The position numbers and the translations under genes are program-made. The notes below the pieces were generated by a model, which searched no databases, was not told the origin of the DNA, and worked only from the letters and a program-made list of their open reading frames with translations. Below, in pieces: positions 12,851-19,655 of a stretch of DNA of 26,967 bases. The stretch's first letter is position 1, and each line of letters opens with the position of its first letter. This stretch comes from a virus, in the IMG/VR virus record IMGVR_UViG_3300031772_000234, positions 1-26,967 of that record; one strand, 5' to 3'.

Positions 12851-14307
12851 TTCCGTCGGTCCTTGGAGAACTTCATCCCCTCCAGGTGACTGTGCCGTTC
12901 TAGCTTTGCTATCTCCCGTTGCTCTTCGATGGCTGCTTGCTCCTCTTCAGCCTTGAATAGTGCTTGGATCTGTCGGGCGCTGGTGAACATCTGCCGGAGA
13001 AGGATGCTTTGCGCGAGTTTCACGTCCAGAAGGAAGCCAGATAGCCTGATCTCCCTAGCCCCAGCGATGATACAGGCAAGCTGTACCTGCTCCTCTTCCT
13101 TCTCGATCTTGATGATTCGCATTGCCAGGTCACACTCTTGGCCGAAGGCATCACTGAATGCGAGCTCGGCCAGTGAACCACCACGGCTCTCCTCGCCCTT
13201 TCGGTTAGCCTGGGTAGTGATCACGACCGGGACACGATACTGCTGTGCAGCTTTCTTCAAGCCACGTACCACCGATACCATCTCCCGTACCCAGTCATGC
13301 TCGCCGGATTGCATGCGATAGGCGGCGTCCAGGAAGACGATATCAGGTTCGAACTCTTCGATCTTAGACCGGAATGCACTGATCTCTTGTTCGGTTTTAC
13401 CGCACCAACCAGACGTGATGAGGAGGGAGTTGGAGAAGCCCGACTGCTTCAGCCGTCGTTCTTCCTGCTCCAACTCCTCCGTCAGTGTGAAGAACTCACG
13501 CTCTTCCTCTTCAGAGAGTTGGCCGTTTCTGAATGACAGGTAGTCGACCCCCAGAATGCGGGCGACCGTGCGAGTACGGATCTGAGCGGGGGACATCTCC
13601 TTACTGAAACACAGGACCCGGCAATGTTGATGGAGGTAGCATTCCACCATCATGTCTACTAGCAGCCAGGTTTTGAGGCTCTTCGGACGTCCATAGATGA
13701 TAATCAGCTCGCCCGCCTGCATACCGCGGGTCTGCTCGTTGAGCGGGTGGTCTTGTCTGCCAGTTCTCTGCGATACCTCAGGGCGGCCGTCTTTATCGTG
13801 CCGCCCCCAGCCTGTAGGGTAGGGGATGCCGAGATAGCCTTCTTCGTTCTTGGCCATCTCGTACTCCCGTCGTACCTCTTCCATGGAGGAGGCCAATAGC
13901 AAATCGTCTGACACAGAGGCTGTGATCTGGAGGATCTTGATGTCCTTGTTCAGTCTGTCGATCGCGTCCTGTGGGTCTTTGTCGATGATGTCCGGCAGCT
14001 CTTCTTGAAGCAGTGTCAGCTTTCGTCGCAGGTAGTCGTCCCTGATTTCCACGCACAGGCTCTTGAGAGACATGCGCTTGGAGGGCTTGGGGAACTCCAT
14101 GGCCGGGAACCGACGATGCAATGTGTCCCAATCAGGAACGGTGTTGCGGGTGTCCCGTCCCTGGTACTTGCCCAGCAGGAACTTGAAAGCCGTTCGTGCT
14201 TCAGGGTTACCAAAGATGTCGGCTGTGATGTTCTCGGAGAGGGGCGTCTTCATGTCCCCCATCTCCACGATCATCGATATCAGCTGGAGTTCGGGGTGTC
14301 CGGCCAT
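12847..14307 (-). CDS. dnaB: DnaB-family replicative helicase
   Basis: 486 residues. The ATG at 14307 lies 2 bases after the upstream TAG, without a strong ribosome site, so it is probably coupled. The N-terminal half (1-150) is helical, as expected for the DnaB collar and linker. The RecA-fold motor has Walker A GRPKSLKT (about 206-213), CRVLCFSKEMSPAQ like the DnaB H1a region, Walker B DIVFLDAAYRM (Asp327) and VVITTQANRKG (Gln366). These match phage DnaB-type helicases, which form hexamers at the fork and unwind DNA 5' to 3'. The tail after about 450 is highly charged. Primase follows immediately. RadA-like or other RecA-fold ATPases are a less likely alternative. Confidence 0.85.
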   Translation of the reverse strand: MAGHPELQLISMIVEMGDMKTPLSENITADIFGNPEARTAFKFLLGKYQGRDTRNTVPDWDTLHRRFPAMEFPKPSKRMSLKSLCVEIRDDYLRRKLTLLQEELPDIIDKDPQDAIDRLNKDIKILQITASVSDDLLLASSMEEVRREYEMAKNEEGYLGIPYPTGWGRHDKDGRPEVSQRTGRQDHPLNEQTRGMQAGELIIIYGRPKSLKTWLLVDMMVECYLHQHCRVLCFSKEMSPAQIRTRTVARILGVDYLSFRNGQLSEEEEREFFTLTEELEQEERRLKQSGFSNSLLITSGWCGKTEQEISAFRSKIEEFEPDIVFLDAAYRMQSGEHDWVREMVSVVRGLKKAAQQYRVPVVITTQANRKGEESRGGSLAELAFSDAFGQECDLAMRIIKIEKEEEQVQLACIIAGAREIRLSGFLLDVKLAQSILLRQMFTSARQIQALFKAEEEQAAIEEQREIAKLERHSHLEGMKFSKDRRK

Positions 14308-14309
14308 AG

Positions 14310-14663
14310 CTAGGCTTCACGAATATGAATGATGTGGCCTTTGTTAATGAGATGCTCCCGTACGGTCCCCTTGCTATACAAATCATCGATGATTGCTACA
14401 CCGATATGATAACGGTCGGCCCACAGCAGCCTGCCTACGGTACCGGCCCCTTGAATACCTTCTGTTGGATCAATACCGAAGAACACATCCTTGCCGATCC
14501 ATTTGACGATCTTGCTGTGCCAGTTGTCTTGGGTGAAGAGCACGTCCTTGAGCTTGGCCACGACTTCCTTCAGGTCCCGCACTGTCTGCTGTAGGGCTTT
14601 GAACTCTGTCCACAACGCCCCCACGGAGGAGACAGTTGGGGGATTCGGCTTGTCTTTTGCCAT
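14310..14663 (-). CDS. 117-residue protein of unknown function
   Basis: The ATG at 14663 has TAGGAG 6 bases upstream; a TTG one codon earlier is unnecessary. The N-terminus is Pro/Ser-rich. Residues about 15-45 are a predicted coiled coil (EFKALQQTVRDLKEVVAKLKDVL). The C-terminal 65 residues are mixed and compact (GRLLWADRYHIGVAIIDDLY, ending INKGHIIHIREA). No family is recognised. It is placed directly before the DnaB-like helicase in the same unit, so a replication accessory such as a helicase loader is conceivable, though no ATPase or other motif supports that. Confidence 0.7.
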   Translation of the reverse strand: MAKDKPNPPTVSSVGALWTEFKALQQTVRDLKEVVAKLKDVLFTQDNWHSKIVKWIGKDVFFGIDPTEGIQGAGTVGRLLWADRYHIGVAIIDDLYSKGTVREHLINKGHIIHIREA

Positions 14664-14672
14664 CAACCACTC

Positions 14673-15785
14673 CTATGCAGCCGCTGCGATGTAGGACCCG
14701 GCGTACTCCTCAAGCACAGCTCGCTTCTCCATGTCCTTCGTACTCTGCGCAGCGCGCGTGATGGCCTGCAGCACGCCGTAGCGATTGAACATGGGCTCGG
14801 CCTTGAACGCTTCTTTCACTTCTTCCTGGAAGGTCTTGGTGGCCTCCATCTTCGTGAGGAAGCGCTCGATCTCCTTCTCGACGTCCTCTACGCAGTCCAG
14901 CTGCTGCTCTTGCAGGACAGTCAGGCGGCGGCGATTGTTCTCGTACTGCGAAGGGAGCGCGCGGAAGGTGTCATCCAGAAGTCCGTCGATCTGCATGTCA
15001 TCGATCGAACGATGGACGCGATAGAGCATCCGGCCGCCCTTGACCGTCATGATCGCGCCATTGAGACAGACCAGGCGAAACTGGAAGCCGTCAATGGTCA
15101 GGGCCGTGTAACCGACTTCGCTGTTGCGCATGTGGAAGCCCTGATATACCCAGTCGCCATCTGGCAGCTTGCCTTCACGCTCGGCCGTGTTGTAGATGGC
15201 CTTGGTCTCGGCCCGCGTGCGGTCGAACGGGCCCATGTTGACGGGCTCACCCACGACCGTGAAGTGGCTGGCACGATCGTTGTAGAAGTCGGTCCCAAGA
15301 TGGTCGCGCATGAAGCCGAGCCCCTCTACCTGCTGACGGAAGCGCTTGCTCAGACGGTCGAACACGCGAACGTTGTCGATCGGGGAGTAGGTGGGAGAGA
15401 GCAGCGCCCGAAGATAGCCGTCGGCTCCTTTTACACCGGGGTCACCGGGCTTGAACTTCCGGGCGCGGATGAGACGGGTCTCCTGCGTGCGGGAGAACCT
15501 GCGCTGCAGTTCTTCCTGCATTTCGTCGGGCTGGATGAAGCGTGGGTCGAACCACTTATCCCAACGGACACCCAACATCGAGCCCAGCTGGCTGCGGCTC
15601 CAGTCGGTCATGGAAAGCACGCCGATGTTCGGCACCTCGACATTCAGTCCCGGCATGATGCGGAGCTTGTCCAGCTGCACCACCTGGTCCTTGAAGTTGA
15701 GGTCTTGCAACTTATGGACCTCGTCACAGACGGAATCAAACTTGATCACCTTCCTCTGGTCCATCAGCAATCCCTGAGGGTTCAT
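14673..15785 (-). CDS. DUF932-like protein
   Basis: 370 residues. The ATG at 15785 has AAAGGAG 6 bases upstream; a TTG two codons earlier would fall too close to that site. The central FRLVCLNGAIMTVKGG, followed by helical charged sequence, resembles DUF932 proteins (R-x-V-C-x-N-G pattern), which are common in phages and plasmids near replication genes and whose biochemical role is unknown. Other visible elements: LSPTYSPIDNVRVFDRL, a typical region of this family, and a C-terminal helical domain (about 270-360). It overlaps the preceding gene by 50 bases. Family assignment is by pattern memory only. Confidence 0.7.
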   Translation of the reverse strand: MNPQGLLMDQRKVIKFDSVCDEVHKLQDLNFKDQVVQLDKLRIMPGLNVEVPNIGVLSMTDWSRSQLGSMLGVRWDKWFDPRFIQPDEMQEELQRRFSRTQETRLIRARKFKPGDPGVKGADGYLRALLSPTYSPIDNVRVFDRLSKRFRQQVEGLGFMRDHLGTDFYNDRASHFTVVGEPVNMGPFDRTRAETKAIYNTAEREGKLPDGDWVYQGFHMRNSEVGYTALTIDGFQFRLVCLNGAIMTVKGGRMLYRVHRSIDDMQIDGLLDDTFRALPSQYENNRRRLTVLQEQQLDCVEDVEKEIERFLTKMEATKTFQEEVKEAFKAEPMFNRYGVLQAITRAAQSTKDMEKRAVLEEYAGSYIAAAA

Positions 15786-16050
15786 TGGCAACTCCTTTCG
15801 ATTCGGCGGTTGGTGAGTCGGGAAACAGGATGCTGACCGCGTCGCTCTCCAGTGACGTAATCAGTTGATCCATGAGATCTCGGGTTCGCCGACTCTCGAA
15901 CCCTAGCTCTGGCGCAACGGCCCCGTAAGGACGCCCGGTTTTGCCATTGACGTAGCCAAACCGGACTGTGCGGACGCCCTTTACCTTGTCGATCACCAGC
16001 TCGATTAAGACGAGGCTGTCGAAGATCGGTCGGCCAATGGCAGTCTGCAT
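15736..16050 (-). CDS. 104-residue protein of unknown function
   Basis: The ATG at 16050 overlaps the upstream TGA (TGATG), a reinitiation-type arrangement; a GTG one codon earlier is possible. The first 45 residues are beta-like (DSLVLIELVIDKVKGVRTVR, FGYVNGKTGRPYG), the middle is helical and the last 30 are acidic and disordered (SGIADGPEEGDQV). The final 50 bases overlap the start of the DUF932-like gene and contain its ribosome site. No family recognised. Confidence 0.65.
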   Translation of the reverse strand: MQTAIGRPIFDSLVLIELVIDKVKGVRTVRFGYVNGKTGRPYGAVAPELGFESRRTRDLMDQLITSLESDAVSILFPDSPTAESKGVANEPSGIADGPEEGDQV

Positions 16051-16406
16051 CACTTCTTCTCCAGCCAGTCGACGAAGCTATCGAGGTCTTTCTGGATGGT
16101 CTTGTGGTCTTTCCAGGCGAACTCGTGCGCCATGGCCGCTGCGTAGTTGTTGGCTCGCTGCATGATAAGTTCGTCACGGGCGCAGGGGATCATGACCGTG
16201 CAAGTGGTCTCGATGGTCATGCCTGATTCCCTGCTGCTCTCCCATCGCTTGATGCCGTGGGTCACCTGTACCTGGGCTGGCCCGTCTTCAATGTCGGTGG
16301 TCAGGTCTCTGGTACGATCCTCTTCTCGTACCTTTTTGCTGTCTTTGCTGGCGACTGCGTGCGTGTGGGCAGTCGCTCCTTTGGTCCTTCTGGGTAGCTC
16401 CTTCAT
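16050..16406 (-). CDS. 118-residue protein of unknown function
   Basis: The ATG at 16406 overlaps the TAA of the upstream gene (TAATG), with AAAGGAG 11 bases upstream, inside that gene. The N-terminal half is charged and rich in Arg, Asp and Thr. The second half has a beta-like segment (IETTCTVMIPC) then two helices ending FVDWLEKK. No known motif. It belongs to a run of small coupled genes between the UDG and the DUF932-like gene. Confidence 0.6.
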   Translation of the reverse strand: MKELPRRTKGATAHTHAVASKDSKKVREEDRTRDLTTDIEDGPAQVQVTHGIKRWESSRESGMTIETTCTVMIPCARDELIMQRANNYAAAMAHEFAWKDHKTIQKDLDSFVDWLEKK

Positions 16407-16891
16407 TAGAAGTTCAGCTCCTTTGGCGAGCCCGGCATGAGGCTCAATGACGGCTCGTCCTCGTGGAAGGCCTGTCGCGCTACCTCTGCGTCAATCTCAC
16501 CTTGGCGCATGAGCTGCTCGAGCTTGGAGACATCCACTTCGTAGATGGTCTTCGCCGTCAGGAACAGCTCCTGCTTGTCCTCGGGTACGTTGACCGCCAG
16601 GACGTGGCCGTCCCACCACTCCCGGCGCTTCTTCATGACCCCAAATTCTCCGATCACGAGACGGGCTTGGTCGGAGTCCTTCAGCTGCGACTTCAGGGCA
16701 TGTACCGCCTCCCTGATACCGGCGTTGTAGTTCTCGATCAACCGGCGCAACTCTTGGATGAAGTCGTCGTTCTCGTCCATGAATTCACGCAGCTCGGTCT
16801 TGGCCCCACCAAACTTCTTTACCGCGTGTTCAGCCGGGGTCTCTTCAACTACATCTCTTCTTGCCCTTCTGGGGACTGCTCTCCCTGGCAT
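16406..16891 (-). CDS. 161-residue protein of unknown function
   Basis: The ATG at 16891 has GAGGAGG about 10 bases upstream and lies 43 bases inside the UDG gene end. The N-terminus is basic (MPGRAVPRRARRD). Residues 30-80 form a likely long helix (ELREFMDENDDFIQELRRLI), then a mixed domain with a Trp pair (RREWWDGHVLAVNVP) and a further helix. No family recognised. It could be a DNA-associated accessory, judged by location only. Confidence 0.65.
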   Translation of the reverse strand: MPGRAVPRRARRDVVEETPAEHAVKKFGGAKTELREFMDENDDFIQELRRLIENYNAGIREAVHALKSQLKDSDQARLVIGEFGVMKKRREWWDGHVLAVNVPEDKQELFLTAKTIYEVDVSKLEQLMRQGEIDAEVARQAFHEDEPSLSLMPGSPKELNF

Positions 16892-17616
16892 GTGAGAAAA
16901 ACCTCCTCGGGGTTGATGAACAAGTCGGTCTTGTTAAATCCACGGTCTGGGGGTGGTTCCCCGTAGTAGCGGTGGCGAAGTTGATCCACGTAGTAGATGG
17001 CTCGCTGCCAATCTACAAGCGCCTGATGCCAAACCCCACCGTAGGACTTATCCCCCGTCCCGGAAAGGAAGTCAGGGTGGTACATGGGCATGACGGGGTA
17101 CGGGATCGAAGTCATTAAGCCGGGAACGGTACAGTCCTGTATCGTTCCATGTACCCTTTCCATTCGTATCCCGCGCTTCTTTGATAGCTCTGCGATCGTG
17201 GGCTTGCCGTACGCGACGATCAGGATGGGGTCCACGATGTAGAGGGCAGAGAGCCATAGCTGTTGGCAGGCTTCCTTCTCCTCCCCAGTAGGGTCTCTGT
17301 TCTCCGTGCGCTTTCTGCGAGTGTTGGGGTCTATGATTTCAATCGTTGGACGACATGCAACGATGTTTAGCAGATAGAGATCTGTTCGTTTGTATTGGAT
17401 GGCTTTCAGGTAGTCATCCATGATCTCTCCGTTCGTCCCCCAGAACGGGTTGCCAGTCTTATCCTCCTCCTCACCTGGCCCGATCCCCAAGACCAGGATG
17501 TCGGCATCAGGGTTACCTTGTCCAAGTACAACGTGCTTGCGTTTCTCGTGCAGTGGACAGCGCTTGCAATCGGCCCAGAGCTTGTACAGCTCTTTGAGGC
17601 GCTCGGCCTTATTCAT
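16849..17616 (-). CDS. Family 4-type uracil-DNA glycosylase with iron-sulfur cysteines
   Basis: 255 residues; the ATG at 17616 overlaps the helicase TGA (ATGA). The family removes uracil from DNA. Four Cys of the 4Fe-4S cluster are visible: CKRC (17, 20), Cys88 in NIVACRP and Cys117 in EKEACQQL. Motif A reads GIGPGEEEDKTGNPFWG, where thermophilic UDGa has GEGPGEEED; the first Glu is replaced by Ile. Motif B is YHPDFLSGTG with His180. The spacing between the third and fourth Cys (28 residues) is about 12 longer than usual because of an insert with Arg/Lys/Asp. About 45 extra residues follow the usual end. This superfamily also has the old name SPO1 DNA polymerase-related protein. Activity is probable but the changed motif A deserves care. 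Confidence 0.8.
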   Translation of the reverse strand: MNKAERLKELYKLWADCKRCPLHEKRKHVVLGQGNPDADILVLGIGPGEEEDKTGNPFWGTNGEIMDDYLKAIQYKRTDLYLLNIVACRPTIEIIDPNTRRKRTENRDPTGEEKEACQQLWLSALYIVDPILIVAYGKPTIAELSKKRGIRMERVHGTIQDCTVPGLMTSIPYPVMPMYHPDFLSGTGDKSYGGVWHQALVDWQRAIYYVDQLRHRYYGEPPPDRGFNKTDLFINPEEVFLTCQGEQSPEGQEEM

Positions 17617-19070
17617 TCACCTGCTCCACTGGTAGTTCGTGATTTGAGGCTGAGGTATTCGTACGGACCCCCCTCGTCCGTTGGCCATCTCCGCATCTGC
17701 AGTCGGAGCTTGTTACACATCTTGTGGAACTGCCTGATGTAGACGTCGTCGAAGATCACAACCAGAGGATGCTTCATGCCTTCGCGGAATCGATAGCCTT
17801 GGATCCTGCCCATCCCCTGTTGGAGAGCGTTCTTCCCTCCGTCCGGGTGATTGCTCCCGAAAGGCGTCAGCCAGACGAGGGTGTCGAGCGAGTCCTCGTC
17901 AATGGCTTCCATCACCAGCTGGTGCGTGCCAAAGATCACCTGCCTCTCTCGCAAGGCCCTCCATCGCTCGGCTACCTTCTGGTCACCAGTGCAGATACCG
18001 CAATCGACTTTCAGGGCCTGAAACTTTTCGTACAAGAGCTTGAGTTGCTCTTTCGAATGGGAGAGCGCCAATACCTTCCTGCCGGCCGCCACCGCGTCCA
18101 GGAGATCCAGCGCGATGTACTCGTTGCGGTCAGGCATTTGACCGACATACACACGCAGCTTGCTAACGTTCGGGTTCCCACTCTTGTCTGTAATGATCTT
18201 GATGTAGTCGTCTTCAGGGATGAGAAACGGCGTCTGTCGGAAGCGGATGTTCGGCTTTACCGTCTGCATCAGATCTTTGTAGAAAGGATCTCCAACGTGG
18301 TAGTTGTAGATCACCTCGGTCCCGTCTTCGCGGCTGACGGTTGCACTGAGGCCATAACGCTGGCCCGGGAACATTGTGGCGGCAACACAAAAATGAGGCG
18401 CTGAAACGTGATGGACTTCATCGATCACAATTACACCGAAATACCTACGGATATCAGGTGAGACATAGTCGGGATAGCGAGCAAGCGTATGAAGCATGGC
18501 AACTGTTACCGGATGCCTCCAATCCCATTCATGTGGATCTCCTTGAATGGTCCCGACCCCACCTTCGAACTCCAAGAACTCTTCAATGCGGTCGCGCCAC
18601 TGACTCATGATCGTTGTTTGATTGACGATGATGAGGGCGTTGAGACTCTTGTGTGCGATCGCATGGAGCGCGATGCAAGTTTTTCCCAAACCGCAGGACA
18701 GGTTTAAGATCCCGTGATTGGTGGCCATCATCGCGGAGAACGCGCGCTTCTGACGATCGGAGCCAGGTTCCTTCTTGTCCAACACCAATAGACTGCGATA
18801 GGTTGTACGTGGGAAATCCTGCGGGGTGAGATCTATGATCGGAAACGACAGCGTGTGGTAATCTTCGGACTTGATGTATTCTCTCGGCACCGCCACATGC
18901 GCTCCAGCATCTTCCCAGAGCTGGAGGAACTCCTGTCCAGTCTCCCCAGCGACTGTGAACTCCAACGAGGCCTTGACCGCGTGAGAGTTGATATGCTTCT
19001 TAGGGAGCCAGAGCTGAGTGCCGAGATATGCCTTGTCCGGGTCCTTCACGACGAACGCCAGGTCTGGCAT
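17613..19070 (-). CDS. Superfamily 2 helicase, UvsW/XPB-like
   Basis: 485 residues; the ATG at 19070 has TAGGAG 6 bases upstream. The N-terminal ~100 residues are a small accessory domain. The motor follows with RQKRAF (Gln106), Walker A SCGLGKT (125-131), TIMSQWRDRIEEFL, DEVHH (217-221), the SAT motif GLSATVSREDG (242-244) and motif VI QGMGRIQGYR. This arrangement, with a short protein and DEVH box, matches phage UvsW-like and XPB/RecG-like helicases, which branch-migrate junctions and dismantle R-loops. In T4, UvsW switches replication from origin to recombination mode; a comparable role is inferred here from RecA and the resolvases in the same block. Confidence 0.88.
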   Translation of the reverse strand: MPDLAFVVKDPDKAYLGTQLWLPKKHINSHAVKASLEFTVAGETGQEFLQLWEDAGAHVAVPREYIKSEDYHTLSFPIIDLTPQDFPRTTYRSLLVLDKKEPGSDRQKRAFSAMMATNHGILNLSCGLGKTCIALHAIAHKSLNALIIVNQTTIMSQWRDRIEEFLEFEGGVGTIQGDPHEWDWRHPVTVAMLHTLARYPDYVSPDIRRYFGVIVIDEVHHVSAPHFCVAATMFPGQRYGLSATVSREDGTEVIYNYHVGDPFYKDLMQTVKPNIRFRQTPFLIPEDDYIKIITDKSGNPNVSKLRVYVGQMPDRNEYIALDLLDAVAAGRKVLALSHSKEQLKLLYEKFQALKVDCGICTGDQKVAERWRALRERQVIFGTHQLVMEAIDEDSLDTLVWLTPFGSNHPDGGKNALQQGMGRIQGYRFREGMKHPLVVIFDDVYIRQFHKMCNKLRLQMRRWPTDEGGPYEYLSLKSRTTSGAGE

Positions 19071-19100
19071 CGTGGGCTCCTACAGCGATCATATCGGCTG

Positions 19101-19148
19101 CTGGGGACAGGGGAACATACATACACTGAACGTATATTCCCTGTCCAG
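19101..19148. promoter_or_regulatory. Long imperfect hairpin upstream of the UvsW-like helicase gene
   Basis: In the 86-base gap between the Cys-rich gene and the helicase, GGACAGGG (19105-19112) pairs perfectly with CCCTGTCC (19139-19146). Flanking CTGG/CCAG can extend the stem around a GG bulge, and an AA/TT pair continues it inward. The loop is AT-rich. There is no T-tract on the leftward side, so a plain terminator is unlikely. A TATGAT (-10 like) occurs on the minus strand near 19090 with a poor -35. Possible operator, mRNA processing site or attenuator. Confidence 0.5.
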
Positions 19149-19156
19149 GGTTTTCG

Positions 19157-19498
19157 TTAGAACCTGAAACGACAGAAGAACTGGTAGCCTTCATAGAGGC
19201 CCCCACGGCAAGCACCAGTCACACAATCTTTGCAGAAGCGATTGAAGGGCGTCTCTCCCTCTTGCACTTCACCGGCTTTACCGGCCCTCAACACCTCAGC
19301 ATGCTCTTCCCGATCTCGGACAGGTATCCTAGATGAGACTCCGTGGCGTTTGTCCCGAATGACATCCGTGCATTCATCGTAATGCGGACAGCGCTGGCAC
19401 TCGGGGTCGGTTGACCTGTAGTAGGCCTCTCGCCCAAAGCAGTCGGGGTGGTCCTCCGTTGAACGACGGGGGAATCGATCAGAATATCTCATAGGCAT
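19157..19498 (-). CDS. 113-residue Cys-rich protein, probable metal-binding regulator or accessory
   Basis: I choose the ATG at 19498, with AGGAGG 4 bases upstream; a frame extension of 33 residues upstream has no ribosome site and would cover the divergent control region. Two four-Cys groups are present: Cys20, 34, 37, 43 (CFGREAYYRSTDPECQRC then C, pattern Cx13Cx2Cx5C) and Cys89, 92, 97, 109 (CKDCVTGAC...FFC). The first group resembles the CFGxxxY...CxxCxxxxxC site seen in many small phage proteins. It is the first gene of the leftward block, next to the divergent promoter region, as early regulators often are. Zinc or iron-sulfur binding is likely; function is not known. Confidence 0.7.
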   Translation of the reverse strand: MPMRYSDRFPRRSTEDHPDCFGREAYYRSTDPECQRCPHYDECTDVIRDKRHGVSSRIPVRDREEHAEVLRAGKAGEVQEGETPFNRFCKDCVTGACRGGLYEGYQFFCRFRF

Positions 19499-19572
19499 CT
19501 TTCCTCCTGGAAGCGAAGTTGTTGCCTTGTTAGAGGTCTTATAGCGGCAAATCTTCAATTTTTGCGCCCGCA

Positions 19573-19589
19573 CAAGTTCCGGGAACTTG
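19573..19589. promoter_or_regulatory. 17-bp palindrome in the divergent control region, operator candidate
   Basis: CAAGTTCC-G-GGAACTTG is a perfect 8+1+8 dyad. It ends one base before the -35 hexamer of the rightward promoter and lies upstream of the leftward block. This is a classic place for a repressor or activator dimer to control both directions. No T-tract follows on either strand, so it is not a terminator. Confidence 0.6.
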
Positions 19590-19590
19590 C

Positions 19591-19620
19591 TTGACACCAG
19601 CCGATCGACGTCGTTACTAT
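19591..19620 (+). promoter_or_regulatory. Sigma70-like promoter for the virion module
   Basis: TTGACA (19591-19596), an 18-base spacer and TACTAT (19615-19620) form a good sigma70-type promoter with a consensus -35. The start of transcription would be near 19627, leaving a leader with GGGGAG before the ATG at 19656. It directs transcription of the rightward head genes. A matching leftward promoter is not clear: TATAAG exists on the minus strand near 19540 but without a -35. Confidence 0.6.
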
Positions 19621-19655
19621 CGGTCTTGCAAGCACTTTTTCGGGGAGAAATCTAA

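Noticed and set aside
14910-15836. 308-residue plus-strand reading frame
   Set aside because: Antisense to the DUF932-like gene, which has a strong ribosome site and family-like motifs.
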